A DNA stretch of 64,000 nt from Christiangramia oceanisediminis (lineage in GTDB: Bacteria > Bacteroidota > Bacteroidia > Flavobacteriales > Flavobacteriaceae): assembly GCF_022570735.2 (NCBI RefSeq), contig NZ_JANCNS010000003.1:186001-250000 (forward strand), given 5' to 3'. This document shows, in pieces, positions 17,854 through 26,934 of the stretch. The notes beneath the pieces are model-generated. The model was not told the DNA's origin. It searched no databases and saw nothing but the letters and a program-made list of their open reading frames with translations. The translations under genes and the position numbers were made by a program. Positions within the stretch are counted from its first letter, which is position 1. Every line of letters begins with the position of its first letter.

Positions 17854-19302
17854 TTATTCTGCTGAATCTCGGAGCAGGATCATATAATCCCATCCTGATA
17901 ATTGCATTTCCTGATCTTTTGTGATCTCCAATTTTTCACCGCTCATATAATTGGTAAAACTCCCTTCGAGTTCCATGCTGAAGCTTGTATCCCCAGCGTC
18001 CATATTCGCGATATAAACCAGTTTTTCTCCGTTCTTTTCCCTGGAGAAAGCCAGGATTTTCTCCTCGTTTGAAGTAGTGATATCAGAATAGGAAGCTGCA
18101 TCCTTACCTCCGTGAAGAGCCGGATTGGAATTTTTAAGCTCACCAAGCTTTTCCAGGATTGGATACATTTTACCCTTGTTTTTTGGGATCGTATCCTTTT
18201 CAAAGAACTTCAGGCGTTTGTCCATATCATATTCCATCCCGCTGTAGATAAGCGGCATCCCCGGAATGGTATAGCTCATGGCTACCATGGCTTCTGAAGC
18301 ATCCCCCATTCGTTCTCTAATGGTCCCGTTCCAGCTGTTTTCATCGTGGTTGGTTACGAAGTTCATAAGAAAATCATCCTCCTGGTAAGTTGTATCGATC
18401 TTCTTCATATAATCGTCCCATTCTTTAGCTGAAGCTTTTCCCTGGGCCAAACCGTTCATAATGTGGTGACCTTCCCAGTTATAACCCATATCGAAAGCAT
18501 TTTCGAATAGATCTTTATCTTCCGATTCGGCCAGCATGAATACCGGTTTTATCTTTTCCAGTTCGGCTAAGGCATTTTCCCAGAAATCGGTTGGAACTTC
18601 CCCGGCAACATCGGCTCTAAAACCATCAATATCATGTTCTCTAACCCAGAACAGCATATCCTCGGTCATCGCCTTTCTAAGTCCTTCGCTTTCATAGTTA
18701 AGATCGGCCACATCTGTCCAGCCCCATGATTCTCCGGTAGCTGGATTAAGCGGATCTACTGGTTCTCCTTTTTCATTCTGGGTATACCATTCAGGATGTT
18801 CTTCCAGCCATTTATGATCCCATCCGGTATGATTTGCCACCCAGTCAAGGATCACATACATCCCGTTTTCATGAGCGGTTTGCACCAGCTCATCAAAATC
18901 TTCCATGCTCCCGTAATCTTCGTGCACCTTTGTATAATCGGAAATCGCATAATAACTCCCCAGGTATTTTTTACGCTCTTCAGGATCTTCGATATCCTCT
19001 ATACTGAGATCTCCTGTAGCTTTCCTGTTCTTCATGGAAATAGGATGCACTGGCATTAACCAGATGATCTTCACTCCCAGTTCCTTGAGTTGAGGAATAT
19101 CCTTAGTGAAGGCATTAAAAGTTCCTTCTGGTGAATACTGCCTGATGTTCGCCTCGTAGATCACGGCAGACTCCATCATATCATTATTCACCGGGTCTAT
19201 TTTAGCCGACTCATTTTCTTCGGCCTGTACTTCATTTTTTGGTTCATCCTTGCAGGAAATGAGCAGGGAAACAAACAGAAGCATTAAGAATAGTCTTTTC
19301 AT
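17854..19302 (-). CDS. GH13 alpha-amylase family lipoprotein
   Basis: The 482-residue protein has a lipoprotein signal (FVSLLISCKD, Cys17) and a GH13 (beta/alpha)8 barrel. Region I is DWVANHTG. The nucleophile is Asp231 in DGFRADVAG, the acid/base is Glu259 in MLAESEDK, and the third Asp is Asp320 in VTNHDENSW. A short C-terminal beta domain follows (KILAFSREKNGEKLVYIANM). It should cleave alpha-1,4-glucan oligosaccharides at the membrane, probably on the periplasmic side. It is the last gene of the MFS-pgmB-malP-GH13-GH13 operon, 21 bases after the previous stop. The exact product specificity is not readable. Confidence 0.92.
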   Translation of the reverse strand: MKRLFLMLLFVSLLISCKDEPKNEVQAEENESAKIDPVNNDMMESAVIYEANIRQYSPEGTFNAFTKDIPQLKELGVKIIWLMPVHPISMKNRKATGDLSIEDIEDPEERKKYLGSYYAISDYTKVHEDYGSMEDFDELVQTAHENGMYVILDWVANHTGWDHKWLEEHPEWYTQNEKGEPVDPLNPATGESWGWTDVADLNYESEGLRKAMTEDMLFWVREHDIDGFRADVAGEVPTDFWENALAELEKIKPVFMLAESEDKDLFENAFDMGYNWEGHHIMNGLAQGKASAKEWDDYMKKIDTTYQEDDFLMNFVTNHDENSWNGTIRERMGDASEAMVAMSYTIPGMPLIYSGMEYDMDKRLKFFEKDTIPKNKGKMYPILEKLGELKNSNPALHGGKDAASYSDITTSNEEKILAFSREKNGEKLVYIANMDAGDTSFSMELEGSFTNYMSGEKLEITKDQEMQLSGWDYMILLRDSAE

Positions 19303-19323
19303 AAATTCAGTTTTAAAATATAA

Positions 19324-21183
19324 TTAGTTCAATTTGGTACTTAGGAAATAGGCGCCTCGTGCAGGAAGTTCAAGTTTATCATCCCATTTTAGGGTCTCGC
19401 CGGTGATCACATTCCTTAATTGTGCATTTTCAAGGCCCAGTTCAGAAAAACGATCAAGTTCCAGCTGGGTATTTCCTTCGTTCTTGTTCAGAATAAGAAC
19501 AACGGTCTCATCACCTGAACTTCTGGAGATCAGGTAAGTTCCGGCTTCAGGAGCGAAATGTTTGGTTTTCCCGTTCTGAATAGCCTGGCTGTTCTTGCGG
19601 TAATTAAGCAGGGTCTTCAGGAAGTTTTGCATGTCCTTTTCTTCTGAAGAAAGTCCCTCACCGGTAAAGGCATTTGATTCGCTGTCGCTCCAGCCGCCAG
19701 GAAATTCGGTTCTTATCAGCCCGTGGTCGCCCGGTTTTGCCGTATCATCCATCAAAATTTCGGTTCCGTAATAGATCTGGACGATCCTTGGCAGGACCAG
19801 GATGTAACTCAGCGCCATTTTCGTATTCGGTACATCTTCCTTCAGCTGGGTATAAATTCGGCTCATATCATGATTATCCGGAAAAAGGAGGATATCTTCC
19901 GGGGAAGCATAGGCGAAATCATTGGCAAGGCCATCATATAATTTGATCAGACCTGTGCCCCAGCTTTCATCCTCGTTAAGTCCCTGGACAATATTGGTTT
20001 GCATCGCGAAATCCATGGTAGACCTTAAATTGGAATCATAACCATTATCTACTCCATCCTGCCAGTAACGAATCAACAACGGGTTGCTGCTCCATTCCTC
20101 ACCAACAATATTGAAATTGGGATATTCCTTCATGATCGCTCCGGCCCATTCGCCCATGAATTCCTTATCAGGATAGGGATAGGTATCCTGGCGAATTCCT
20201 CCAAGCCCAAGTGTTTCTATCCACCAGATGCTGTTCTGGATGATATATTCAGCCATAAACGGGTTGCGCTGGTTTAGATCGGGCATGGTTCTTACAAACC
20301 AGCCGTCATTCATTCTCTTTTTATCATATTCTGAAGCGTACAGATCCTGGTTGGTGGTTCTTCGGTGATTCGAATACACGATCTCTTCCCCATCTTCAAA
20401 TCGCTGCTGGTAATTTACCCAGTCATCAAATGGAAGATCCTTCATCCACCAGTGTTCCACACCGGAATGGTTTGCAACCTGGTCCATGATGATCTTGATA
20501 TCCTTTTCGCGGGTTTTTTCAACCAGTTCCTTGTATTCTTCCAGACTCCCGAAGCGAGGATCCACCCTGTAAAAATCGGTGATCGCGTAACCGTGGTAAG
20601 ACCCTGACTTCATATCATTGATTAGCAATGGTGACGACCAGATAGCCGTAAAGCCCATTTCGTCGATATAGTCAAGGTGATCTATGATGCCTCGAATGTC
20701 CCCGCCATGACGGGCATAATCGTCTGCTCTGTCGATGGTCTTTTCATTCAAACTGGCATCGGTATCATTAGAAGTGTCTCCATTCGCAAATCGGTCGGGC
20801 GTGATCAGGTAGATAGCATCGGTATTATCAAAACCGATAAAATGCTCTTCCGGCCGGTTGCGCTCCTTCAGCTCGTATTCGTAAGTTTGAGCATCACCTT
20901 CAGAATCTTCAAAAACGATATCAAAAGTACCGGCTTTGGCATTTTCAGAAATAATCACATCGATAAACAAATAATTAGGGCTATCGGCTTTATGTGTCTT
21001 CTCAATTTTTACACCTTCATGGTCTATACTGGGCTCGTAATTACCCATATTTTCACCATGAACCAATAGCTGAAGACTGTTATCCTCGAATCCGATCCAC
21101 CAGTTTGGAGGCTCTACCCGATCGATCTGTGAAAAGCCATTAGCGGCGGTGATCAATGCAAAAAGCAAGATTAATTTTTTCAT
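19324..21183 (-). CDS. GH13 neopullulanase/cyclomaltodextrinase-like (SusA-type)
   Basis: This 619-residue secreted enzyme has a cleavable signal peptide (MKKLILLFALITAANGFSQ). Next comes an N-terminal beta-sandwich of the cyclomaltodextrinase type (PPNWWIGFEDNSLQLLVHG). The GH13 barrel carries region I DQVANHSG, nucleophile Asp333 in GGIRQDTYPYPD, acid/base Glu362 in IVGEEWSS and Asp439 in FPDNHDMSR. It lacks a lipobox, so it is probably periplasmic, like SusA of Bacteroides. It should trim imported maltodextrins. The frame continues to 21240, but that overlaps the malP end; I chose the ATG at 21183. Confidence 0.92.
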   Translation of the reverse strand: MKKLILLFALITAANGFSQIDRVEPPNWWIGFEDNSLQLLVHGENMGNYEPSIDHEGVKIEKTHKADSPNYLFIDVIISENAKAGTFDIVFEDSEGDAQTYEYELKERNRPEEHFIGFDNTDAIYLITPDRFANGDTSNDTDASLNEKTIDRADDYARHGGDIRGIIDHLDYIDEMGFTAIWSSPLLINDMKSGSYHGYAITDFYRVDPRFGSLEEYKELVEKTREKDIKIIMDQVANHSGVEHWWMKDLPFDDWVNYQQRFEDGEEIVYSNHRRTTNQDLYASEYDKKRMNDGWFVRTMPDLNQRNPFMAEYIIQNSIWWIETLGLGGIRQDTYPYPDKEFMGEWAGAIMKEYPNFNIVGEEWSSNPLLIRYWQDGVDNGYDSNLRSTMDFAMQTNIVQGLNEDESWGTGLIKLYDGLANDFAYASPEDILLFPDNHDMSRIYTQLKEDVPNTKMALSYILVLPRIVQIYYGTEILMDDTAKPGDHGLIRTEFPGGWSDSESNAFTGEGLSSEEKDMQNFLKTLLNYRKNSQAIQNGKTKHFAPEAGTYLISRSSGDETVVLILNKNEGNTQLELDRFSELGLENAQLRNVITGETLKWDDKLELPARGAYFLSTKLN

Positions 21184-21199
21184 ATTTTCTGAATTTAAA

Positions 21200-21227
21200 A
21201 AGCCCGTTCGAATAAACGAACAGGCTT
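21200..21227 (-). terminator. Hairpin between malP and the SusA-like gene
   Basis: On the minus strand an 11-bp stem (AAGCCTGTTCG with CGAACGGGCTT, one G-U pair) and 6-base loop is followed by a short T-run. It sits in the only sizeable gap of the operon and may attenuate transcription or stabilise an mRNA end. Confidence 0.6.
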
Positions 21228-21232
21228 GAAAT

Positions 21233-23539
21233 TTAAACACTAAGTTTCATATCTGGCTTAACTTCCAGCTTTTTGCCATTAACCAGGATGTCGATAGCAT
21301 CTTCGCCTTCCAGGCTGAATTCGGTCTTTTCAGCCGAAACATCTACCTTGAGTATCCGGTCCCTGAAATTCACCTTAAAGCTGTAAGCTTTCCATTGTTC
21401 CGGAATCTGGGGTTTAAATGATAGTTTATCATCAACGACCCGCATACCCCCGAAACCTTCTACAATGCTCATCCAGGTACCCGCCATACTGGTAATATGG
21501 CAACCCTGTTCAACTTCCTTATTATAATCATCCAGGTCAAGACGGGAAGTTCGCAGGTAGAATTGATAGGCCTGCTCCATTCGTCCCAGGACGGCAGCCT
21601 GAATACTGTGTACACAGGGAGAAAGCGAGGATTCGTGAACAGTAAGCGGCTCGTAAAAATCGAAATGCTTTTCCAGGTCTTCCTTGCTGAAGTGATCTTC
21701 AAAGAAATAGAATCCCTGCAATACATCGGCCTGTTTGATATAACAGGATCTAAGGATACGATCCCAGCTCCATTTCTGGTTGATAGGACGGTGTTTTTTA
21801 TCCAGCTGATCAACCGGGATGATCTCCTTATCAAGGAAACCGTCCTGCTGAAGATACACACCAAGTTTTTCGGAATACGGAAAATACATTTGTTCTGCCA
21901 CTTCTCTCCATTCGGCAATCTCTCCTTCGTTAAGTGACACATGGCTCATGACACGGTGATAATCATCCTCATAGCCGTCTTTGACCTTATCGATCATTTC
22001 CAGGCAGTATTCGATACACCATTTGGCGATATAGTTCGTATACCAGTTATTATGAACGTTATTTTCGTATTCATTAGGGCCGGTCACCCCAAGTATCACA
22101 TATTTATTCTTTGGTTCACTAAAATTGGCTCGCTGGTGCCAGAATCGCGCGATCGCGATCATGACTTCCAGACCCATTTCCGGGATATAATCGAAATCAC
22201 CTGTAAATCTCACATAATTATAGATAGCAAAGACCATGGCTCCATTCCTGTGAATCTCCTCGAAGGTGATCTCCCATTCATTATGACTTTCCTCCCCGTT
22301 CATGGTCACCATCGGGTATAAAGCCGCACCGTTGCCAAAACCTAATTTTTCAGCATTCTCCTGGGCTTTTTTCAGATGATTAAAACGGTAGGTCAATAAA
22401 TTCCTTGCAACCTGCTGATCTTTGGTAGCCATGTAGAACGGAATACAATAAGCCTCGGTATCCCAGTAGGTGCTTCCACCATACTTTTCACCGGTAAATC
22501 CTTTTGGTCCAATGTTCAGTCTTTCATCCTTCCCAAGGTAGGTTTGGTTAAGCTGGAAGATATTGAAACGAATTCCCTGCTGAGCCATTACGTCACCAGA
22601 TATAGTGATATCTGCCATTTCCCAGATCTTTGCCCAGGCTTCCTTTTGTTCGGTTCTTAATTTATCAAAGCCTGAAGCGATCGCAGCATCCAGGTTTTCA
22701 TTGGCTGCCTGAATAAGTTCAGTCTTATTATGATTCATATCAGACACATAGCCGGCAAATTTTATGATCCCGGCAGTTTCGCCTTTTTTTGCTGAAACCT
22801 GATATTTGAAAGAAACCCGGTCTTCGTTTTTCCTTACTTCTGGCTGCAGGTCCAGTTTTTGTCCATTCTGAAAAACCTGGGACTGCATATAAGTTCCAAC
22901 ATTAAAGTGGGTCTTCAGGGTCCTGGAAACTATAAAAGCTCGTTCTTCTTCTGCCCTGACATCCAGTGTTTCCCAAAATCGTTCCTCCCAGTTCGCATCG
23001 GTATTAGTGATGCTTCCGTCAAGATAAGGATCAAACCTAATTTCTGCATTCCTGTTTAAAGGAGTAACTTCAAATTTGATAGCACCCAGTTCATCGTTCA
23101 CTATTGAAAGAAAGCGAACCGCCTCTACCCTAATTTCGACTCCGTTTGGCAATTCTGCCTCGAAACTCCTGGCCAGGTAACCCTCCTTCATATTGAGCTC
23201 CCTCCTGAAGTTATCAACTTTCTTACAGGTGTACAGGTCTAATTGCTCCTCATCTACAAAAACATTGATCCCGATCCAGTTTGGAGCATTCAGTACTTTT
23301 GCAAAGTATTCCGGGTACCCGTTCTTCCACCAGCCAACTTTGGTTTTGTCTGGATAATATACCCCACCAATATAGCTTCCCTGGAAGCTTGGTCCCGAGT
23401 AATGTTCCTCGAAATTGGCACGCTGCCCCATGGCTCCATTTCCAATGCTGAAAAGGCTTTCAGAAGATTTAACCCTTCCCGGATCAAAATCTTCCTCGAT
23501 GATGGACCATTCGTCTGGTTTTATATAATCTTGATTCAT
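21233..23539 (-). CDS. malP: GH65 maltose phosphorylase
   Basis: This 768-residue inverting phosphorylase converts maltose plus phosphate into beta-glucose-1-phosphate and glucose. The catalytic Glu is Glu490 in VTGPNEYENNV, close in position to the Glu of the Lactobacillus enzyme. The substrate block is GGSTYWDTEAYCIPFYM. The phosphate-binding block HESSLSPCVHS and the N-terminal LFSIGNGAMGQR are also present. There is no signal peptide, so it is cytoplasmic. The pgmB gene directly upstream (1-base overlap) takes the beta-anomer product, which supports an inverting phosphorylase. Trehalose or kojibiose phosphorylase remain possible, but the glucan context favours maltose. Confidence 0.92.
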   Translation of the reverse strand: MNQDYIKPDEWSIIEEDFDPGRVKSSESLFSIGNGAMGQRANFEEHYSGPSFQGSYIGGVYYPDKTKVGWWKNGYPEYFAKVLNAPNWIGINVFVDEEQLDLYTCKKVDNFRRELNMKEGYLARSFEAELPNGVEIRVEAVRFLSIVNDELGAIKFEVTPLNRNAEIRFDPYLDGSITNTDANWEERFWETLDVRAEEERAFIVSRTLKTHFNVGTYMQSQVFQNGQKLDLQPEVRKNEDRVSFKYQVSAKKGETAGIIKFAGYVSDMNHNKTELIQAANENLDAAIASGFDKLRTEQKEAWAKIWEMADITISGDVMAQQGIRFNIFQLNQTYLGKDERLNIGPKGFTGEKYGGSTYWDTEAYCIPFYMATKDQQVARNLLTYRFNHLKKAQENAEKLGFGNGAALYPMVTMNGEESHNEWEITFEEIHRNGAMVFAIYNYVRFTGDFDYIPEMGLEVMIAIARFWHQRANFSEPKNKYVILGVTGPNEYENNVHNNWYTNYIAKWCIEYCLEMIDKVKDGYEDDYHRVMSHVSLNEGEIAEWREVAEQMYFPYSEKLGVYLQQDGFLDKEIIPVDQLDKKHRPINQKWSWDRILRSCYIKQADVLQGFYFFEDHFSKEDLEKHFDFYEPLTVHESSLSPCVHSIQAAVLGRMEQAYQFYLRTSRLDLDDYNKEVEQGCHITSMAGTWMSIVEGFGGMRVVDDKLSFKPQIPEQWKAYSFKVNFRDRILKVDVSAEKTEFSLEGEDAIDILVNGKKLEVKPDMKLSV

Positions 23540-24207
23540 TATTTCTCTTTTCTCAATAATTGTTCTATAAATTCTAATTCAATCTCAGTGAAATCGGCAA
23601 AAACATGATCGGCCTCCTGAAGCACGTTTTTATCACCAATCCCGATACTGGTCATATTCGCAATATTTGCAGCCTGCACTCCCGCCACCGAGTCTTCAAA
23701 AACGATGCAGGCTTCAGCCTTTTTATTCATTTTTTCAGCAGCGATAAGGAACACTTCAGGGTCTGGCTTTGCCTTGCTAACATCTGTTCCATCTACGATG
23801 GCTGAAAACTTATCCTGTATTTTCAAAATCTTAAGTATAGGCCGCGCATTCTTACTGGCAGAACCCAGTGCGAAAGGGATGTTGTTCTCTTCCAGGTAGG
23901 TCAGAACCCTTGATACCCCGGGAAGCATTTCAGATTCATCCATCTTATTTACATAACCCAGGTAATTTTCATTCTTCAGGGCCATTTGTCTTTTGAATTC
24001 TTCTTCAGAAAGTTCAACGTTTCCCCAATTCAATATTTTCTTCAATGAGTCTTCCCGACTCACCCCTTTTAATTGCTCATTTTGTTCCTCAGTAAAATCG
24101 AAGCCAAGGTCATTTGCCAGTTTCCGCCAGGCCAAAAAATGAAATTTGGCCGTATCAACGATTACTCCATCTAAGTCGAAAATGACTGCTCTGCTATCTT
24201 TCATCAT
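23539..24207 (-). CDS. pgmB: Beta-phosphoglucomutase
   Basis: This 222-residue HAD-superfamily enzyme isomerises beta-glucose-1-phosphate to glucose-6-phosphate. The catalytic pair is Asp11/Asp13 in VIFDLDGVIVDT. The cap has LKGVSREDSL. Motif II is in FALGSASKNA, and the final motifs KAKPDPEVFL and FEDSVAGVQAA are complete. The ATG at 24207 overlaps the transporter stop (ATGA), and the stop overlaps the malP start by one base, so all three are translationally coupled. Confidence 0.95.
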   Translation of the reverse strand: MMKDSRAVIFDLDGVIVDTAKFHFLAWRKLANDLGFDFTEEQNEQLKGVSREDSLKKILNWGNVELSEEEFKRQMALKNENYLGYVNKMDESEMLPGVSRVLTYLEENNIPFALGSASKNARPILKILKIQDKFSAIVDGTDVSKAKPDPEVFLIAAEKMNKKAEACIVFEDSVAGVQAANIANMTSIGIGDKNVLQEADHVFADFTEIELEFIEQLLRKEK

Positions 24208-25556
24208 TCAGTAATTTTTGTTGGTTCATCAACATCATGTATTCGTAAAGTCAGTATTGCCGCGATAAGAAACGAAACACCGCTGGTCATAAGTGCATAA
24301 ATTGGATCTCCTCCATATAGATACTTGACCATAGGTCCGCCGATCAGCGCATTGATAATTTGTGGGATTACGATGAAGAAATTGAAAATCCCCATATAAA
24401 CCCCCATTTTCCTGGCAGGTATAGACCCGGCTAATATGGCGTAAGGCATGGCCAGGATACTGGCCCAGGCGATTCCAACACCAACCATGGAAAGTATCAA
24501 CCAGTCTTCATCTGGCATCACGTAAATAGACAGAAGTCCCAAACCACCTATGATCAGGGAGATCATATGTGTTTTCTTCCGGCCCAGCTTCAGGGCTATT
24601 GCCGGAAGGAAAAACGCGAAAATAGCCGAAACCCCGTTGTAAATTCCGAACAGAATTCCAACCCAGTCACCCGCGTTGTTGTAAGTTTCGCTGCTGCTAT
24701 CGGTTACCGGAAGTCCGTATATATGATGTGCAATTGCCGGCACCGAAAACACCCACATTCCAAATAATCCGAACCATGAAAAGAACTGTACCCAGCTAAG
24801 CTGGCGCATGGTTTCGGGCATTTTGCTGAAATCGGAGAAAATATCCATCAGGCTGGACTTTTCAGTTTCAGCCACTTCCACCTCACCTGGTTCCTCCATG
24901 GCATCAAGCTCTTCAGGAGAATATTCCCTGGTAGTGATCACGGTAACCAGAATACTTCCCACAAGGATAGCCGCACCAATAACAAAAGATAATAGTAAGT
25001 GTAGTGGCACCTCCCCTACTTCGGCCTGGTTGGAAATTCCAAACCAGTTGGTCATCGCATACGGCAGCCAGGAACCTATCACAGCTCCAATCCCGATAAG
25101 TACGGTTTGCACACTAAAGCCCAGCGTTCGCTGGTCTGAAGGCAGGTTATCGGCCACCAGGGCACGAAAAGGCTCCATGGCGACATTAAAAGATGCATCC
25201 ATCACAAACAGCATTCCGGCACCAATCCACAGGGAAGGCAGGATGGCCGTGAACAAATCGGCATTTGGCATTAATATCAAACCTACGGCAGCCAGAATAG
25301 CTCCAGTAAGAAAGAAGGGTCTTCGCCTACCCAGTTTAGTCCAGGTTCGATCGCTATAATAACCAATAATGGGCTGTACAATAAGCCCGGTGAGCGGTGC
25401 AACCAACCAGAACCACGAAAGTTCGTGAACATCGGCACCAAAGATTTGTAAAATACGGCTGGCATTTGCATTCTGAAGAGCGAATCCCATCTGGATTCCC
25501 AGAAACCCGAAACTCATGTTCCAGATCTCCCAGAAGCTTAATCTGCGTTTACGCAT
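24204..25556 (-). CDS. MFS sugar transporter (SLC45/GPH-like)
   Basis: This inner-membrane carrier of 450 residues has about 12 hydrophobic segments and a central acidic loop (EELDAMEEPGEVEVAETEK). The signatures YYSDRTWTKLGRRRPF and FALQNANASRILQIFGA resemble the sucrose/maltose proton symporters of the SLC45 and GPH type. In this operon it should import maltose or short maltodextrins from the periplasm for MalP. I chose the ATG at 25556; the frame extends ten residues further but without a family match. A 7-bp inverted repeat lies directly before the start codon. Confidence 0.88.
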   Translation of the reverse strand: MRKRRLSFWEIWNMSFGFLGIQMGFALQNANASRILQIFGADVHELSWFWLVAPLTGLIVQPIIGYYSDRTWTKLGRRRPFFLTGAILAAVGLILMPNADLFTAILPSLWIGAGMLFVMDASFNVAMEPFRALVADNLPSDQRTLGFSVQTVLIGIGAVIGSWLPYAMTNWFGISNQAEVGEVPLHLLLSFVIGAAILVGSILVTVITTREYSPEELDAMEEPGEVEVAETEKSSLMDIFSDFSKMPETMRQLSWVQFFSWFGLFGMWVFSVPAIAHHIYGLPVTDSSSETYNNAGDWVGILFGIYNGVSAIFAFFLPAIALKLGRKKTHMISLIIGGLGLLSIYVMPDEDWLILSMVGVGIAWASILAMPYAILAGSIPARKMGVYMGIFNFFIVIPQIINALIGGPMVKYLYGGDPIYALMTSGVSFLIAAILTLRIHDVDEPTKITE

Positions 25557-25612
25557 ATCGTAAGTTTTAATGATTACGATAAGCACGATGACTTATCAAA
25601 ACTTAATTAGGT

Positions 25613-25631
25613 AGGAAGTAAAAAATGTAAG
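25613..25631 (+). repeat. 19-mer shared by the two PUL control regions (copy 1)
   Basis: AGGAAGTAAAAAATGTAAG lies in the 127-base gap between the lacI stop and the transporter start. It recurs with one mismatch upstream of susC at 26884-26902. It may be a regulator or RNA site shared by both transcription units. Confidence 0.6.
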
Positions 25632-25653
25632 TTCTGATAAATTTCAATCTTGG

Positions 25654-25661
25654 CAAATATA
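25654..25661 (-). promoter_or_regulatory. Bacteroidetes -7 box for the MFS-pgmB-malP operon (TATATTTG)
   Basis: On the minus strand TATATTTG matches TAnnTTTG about 98 bases before the transporter start, in the gap after lacI. No -33 TTTG stands at the usual distance, which could mean an activated promoter. Confidence 0.4.
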
Positions 25662-25683
25662 TAGATTATTTGAAATTATTCAC

Positions 25684-26712
25684 TCATTTCAAGGATTTTG
25701 TAGAATTTCTCTTCACCAGCCCCGTCTCCACGATCACGGTTCGATACTGTTCATCTTCACCCGGGGTCTTTTCCAGTTTTTCAATAAGGATACGAGCCGC
25801 CTCTTCTCCCATTCGGGTGCCATGCTGGCTAACCGTTGTTAAACTGGGAATAAAACGCTTTGACAATTCACCATCAGTAAAACCGATGACCGACACATCT
25901 TCCGGAACACGTTTTCCATGTTCCTGGATATATTTAATGGCTGAAATGGCAAAATGTTCATTTACGGCAAAAATTCCGTCCACGTCCTTATCCTTTAAAA
26001 AATGTTCGATCTTTTCTTCGCTCTCTTCCATTTCCTCTATCTTCAGAATTAGATCTTCATCCAGCTCGAAATCGTTCTCCTCTAGAGCCAGCTTATAACC
26101 CTGGGTTCGTAATTTTCCAACACTTACATAATCCACGGTTGAAAGCAAGGCTATTCTCTTACAACCAATATCTATCAAATGCTGAACTGCCTTCTGGGCT
26201 CCAAGAACATCATCTATGATCACCTTATCACATAATATCTGGTCTACAACCCGGTCAAAAAGAACCAATGGCATTCCCTGGCTTATAACTTCAATAAGAT
26301 GGTGATAATCCCCTTTTTGCATGGTCTCCTTTGCAAGGGACATAATAAAGCCATCTGTACTCCCGTTCGCGAGCATTTCCATGTTGATCACTTCCTTATC
26401 GAAGGAGTTATCAGAAAGGCAAATGATCACATTATAACCCATCTCATTGGCGACCTTCTCCACACCGCTTATAACGGTAGTAAAAAAGTGATGTACGATC
26501 TCGGGAATTATGATCCCAATGGTTTTGGTCTTACGGTTCTTAAGGCTAAGAGCAATATTGTTTGGCTTATAATTATAGAACTTGGCAAAGGCCTTAATTT
26601 TTTCCCGCGTATCTTCTCCAATTTCGGGACTATCCCGCAGTGCTTTCGAAACTGTAGAAATCGAAACATCCAGTTCCTTAGCGATTTGTTTTAGTGTTAG
26701 TTTAGGTCTCAT
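25684..26712 (-). CDS. LacI-family transcriptional regulator
   Basis: The 342-residue repressor-type protein has an N-terminal helix-turn-helix (LKQIAKELDVSISTVSKALRD) with a hinge YNYKPNNIALSLK. A periplasmic-binding-protein-like sensor domain follows, with TKTIGIIIPEIVHHFFTTV and SVIGFTDGELSKRFIPSLTTV. It is divergent from susC and upstream of the transporter operon, so it should control both arms of the glucan locus in response to a maltodextrin-type signal. A palindrome with the central CG expected for LacI operators lies about 100 bp upstream of its start. Confidence 0.93.
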   Translation of the reverse strand: MRPKLTLKQIAKELDVSISTVSKALRDSPEIGEDTREKIKAFAKFYNYKPNNIALSLKNRKTKTIGIIIPEIVHHFFTTVISGVEKVANEMGYNVIICLSDNSFDKEVINMEMLANGSTDGFIMSLAKETMQKGDYHHLIEVISQGMPLVLFDRVVDQILCDKVIIDDVLGAQKAVQHLIDIGCKRIALLSTVDYVSVGKLRTQGYKLALEENDFELDEDLILKIEEMEESEEKIEHFLKDKDVDGIFAVNEHFAISAIKYIQEHGKRVPEDVSVIGFTDGELSKRFIPSLTTVSQHGTRMGEEAARILIEKLEKTPGEDEQYRTVIVETGLVKRNSTKSLK

Positions 26713-26809
26713 GGGGTTATATAATTCTTAGTTTCAGGGGAAATTATTATATTCTGTATAAAATTAATGTATTCAGTTTGGCAATTTGTTAATATTTGAA
26801 AGTTTTCAA

Positions 26810-26827
26810 CACGAAAACGATTTCGTG
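26810..26827. promoter_or_regulatory. Candidate LacI-family operator
   Basis: CACGAAAACGATTTCGTG is an 18-base palindrome with one mismatched pair and a central CG, the typical shape of LacI/GalR-family operators. It lies between the divergent lacI and susC genes. Confidence 0.65.
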
Positions 26828-26883
26828 CCAGTGCTGGCGCGGGTTTATTAAAAATCGTGTTAAAATTTACGTACATTTAACTC

Positions 26884-26902
26884 AGGAAGTGAAAAATGTA
26901 AG
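26884..26902 (+). repeat. 19-mer shared by the two PUL control regions (copy 2)
   Basis: AGGAAGTGAAAAATGTAAG ends 32 bases before the susC start. It matches the copy at 25613-25631 in 18 of 19 positions. Just upstream TACATTTA (26872-26879) is a weak -7 candidate for susC. Confidence 0.6.
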
Positions 26903-26934
26903 GTTAATTTAATTAAAAACCCAACACAAAATTT

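Noticed and set aside
21184-21240. Longer N-terminus of the SusA-like enzyme
   Set aside because: It lies in the hairpin and overlaps the malP end; a proper signal peptide starts at 21183.
21497-21937. 146-residue antisense frame inside malP
   Set aside because: malP is intact with its catalytic residues over this region; the antisense frame has no motif.
26827-26838. Second small palindrome GCCAG-TG-CTGGC beside the LacI operator
   Set aside because: The arms are only five bases and it lacks the central CG; it may be chance, so I do not call it an operator.
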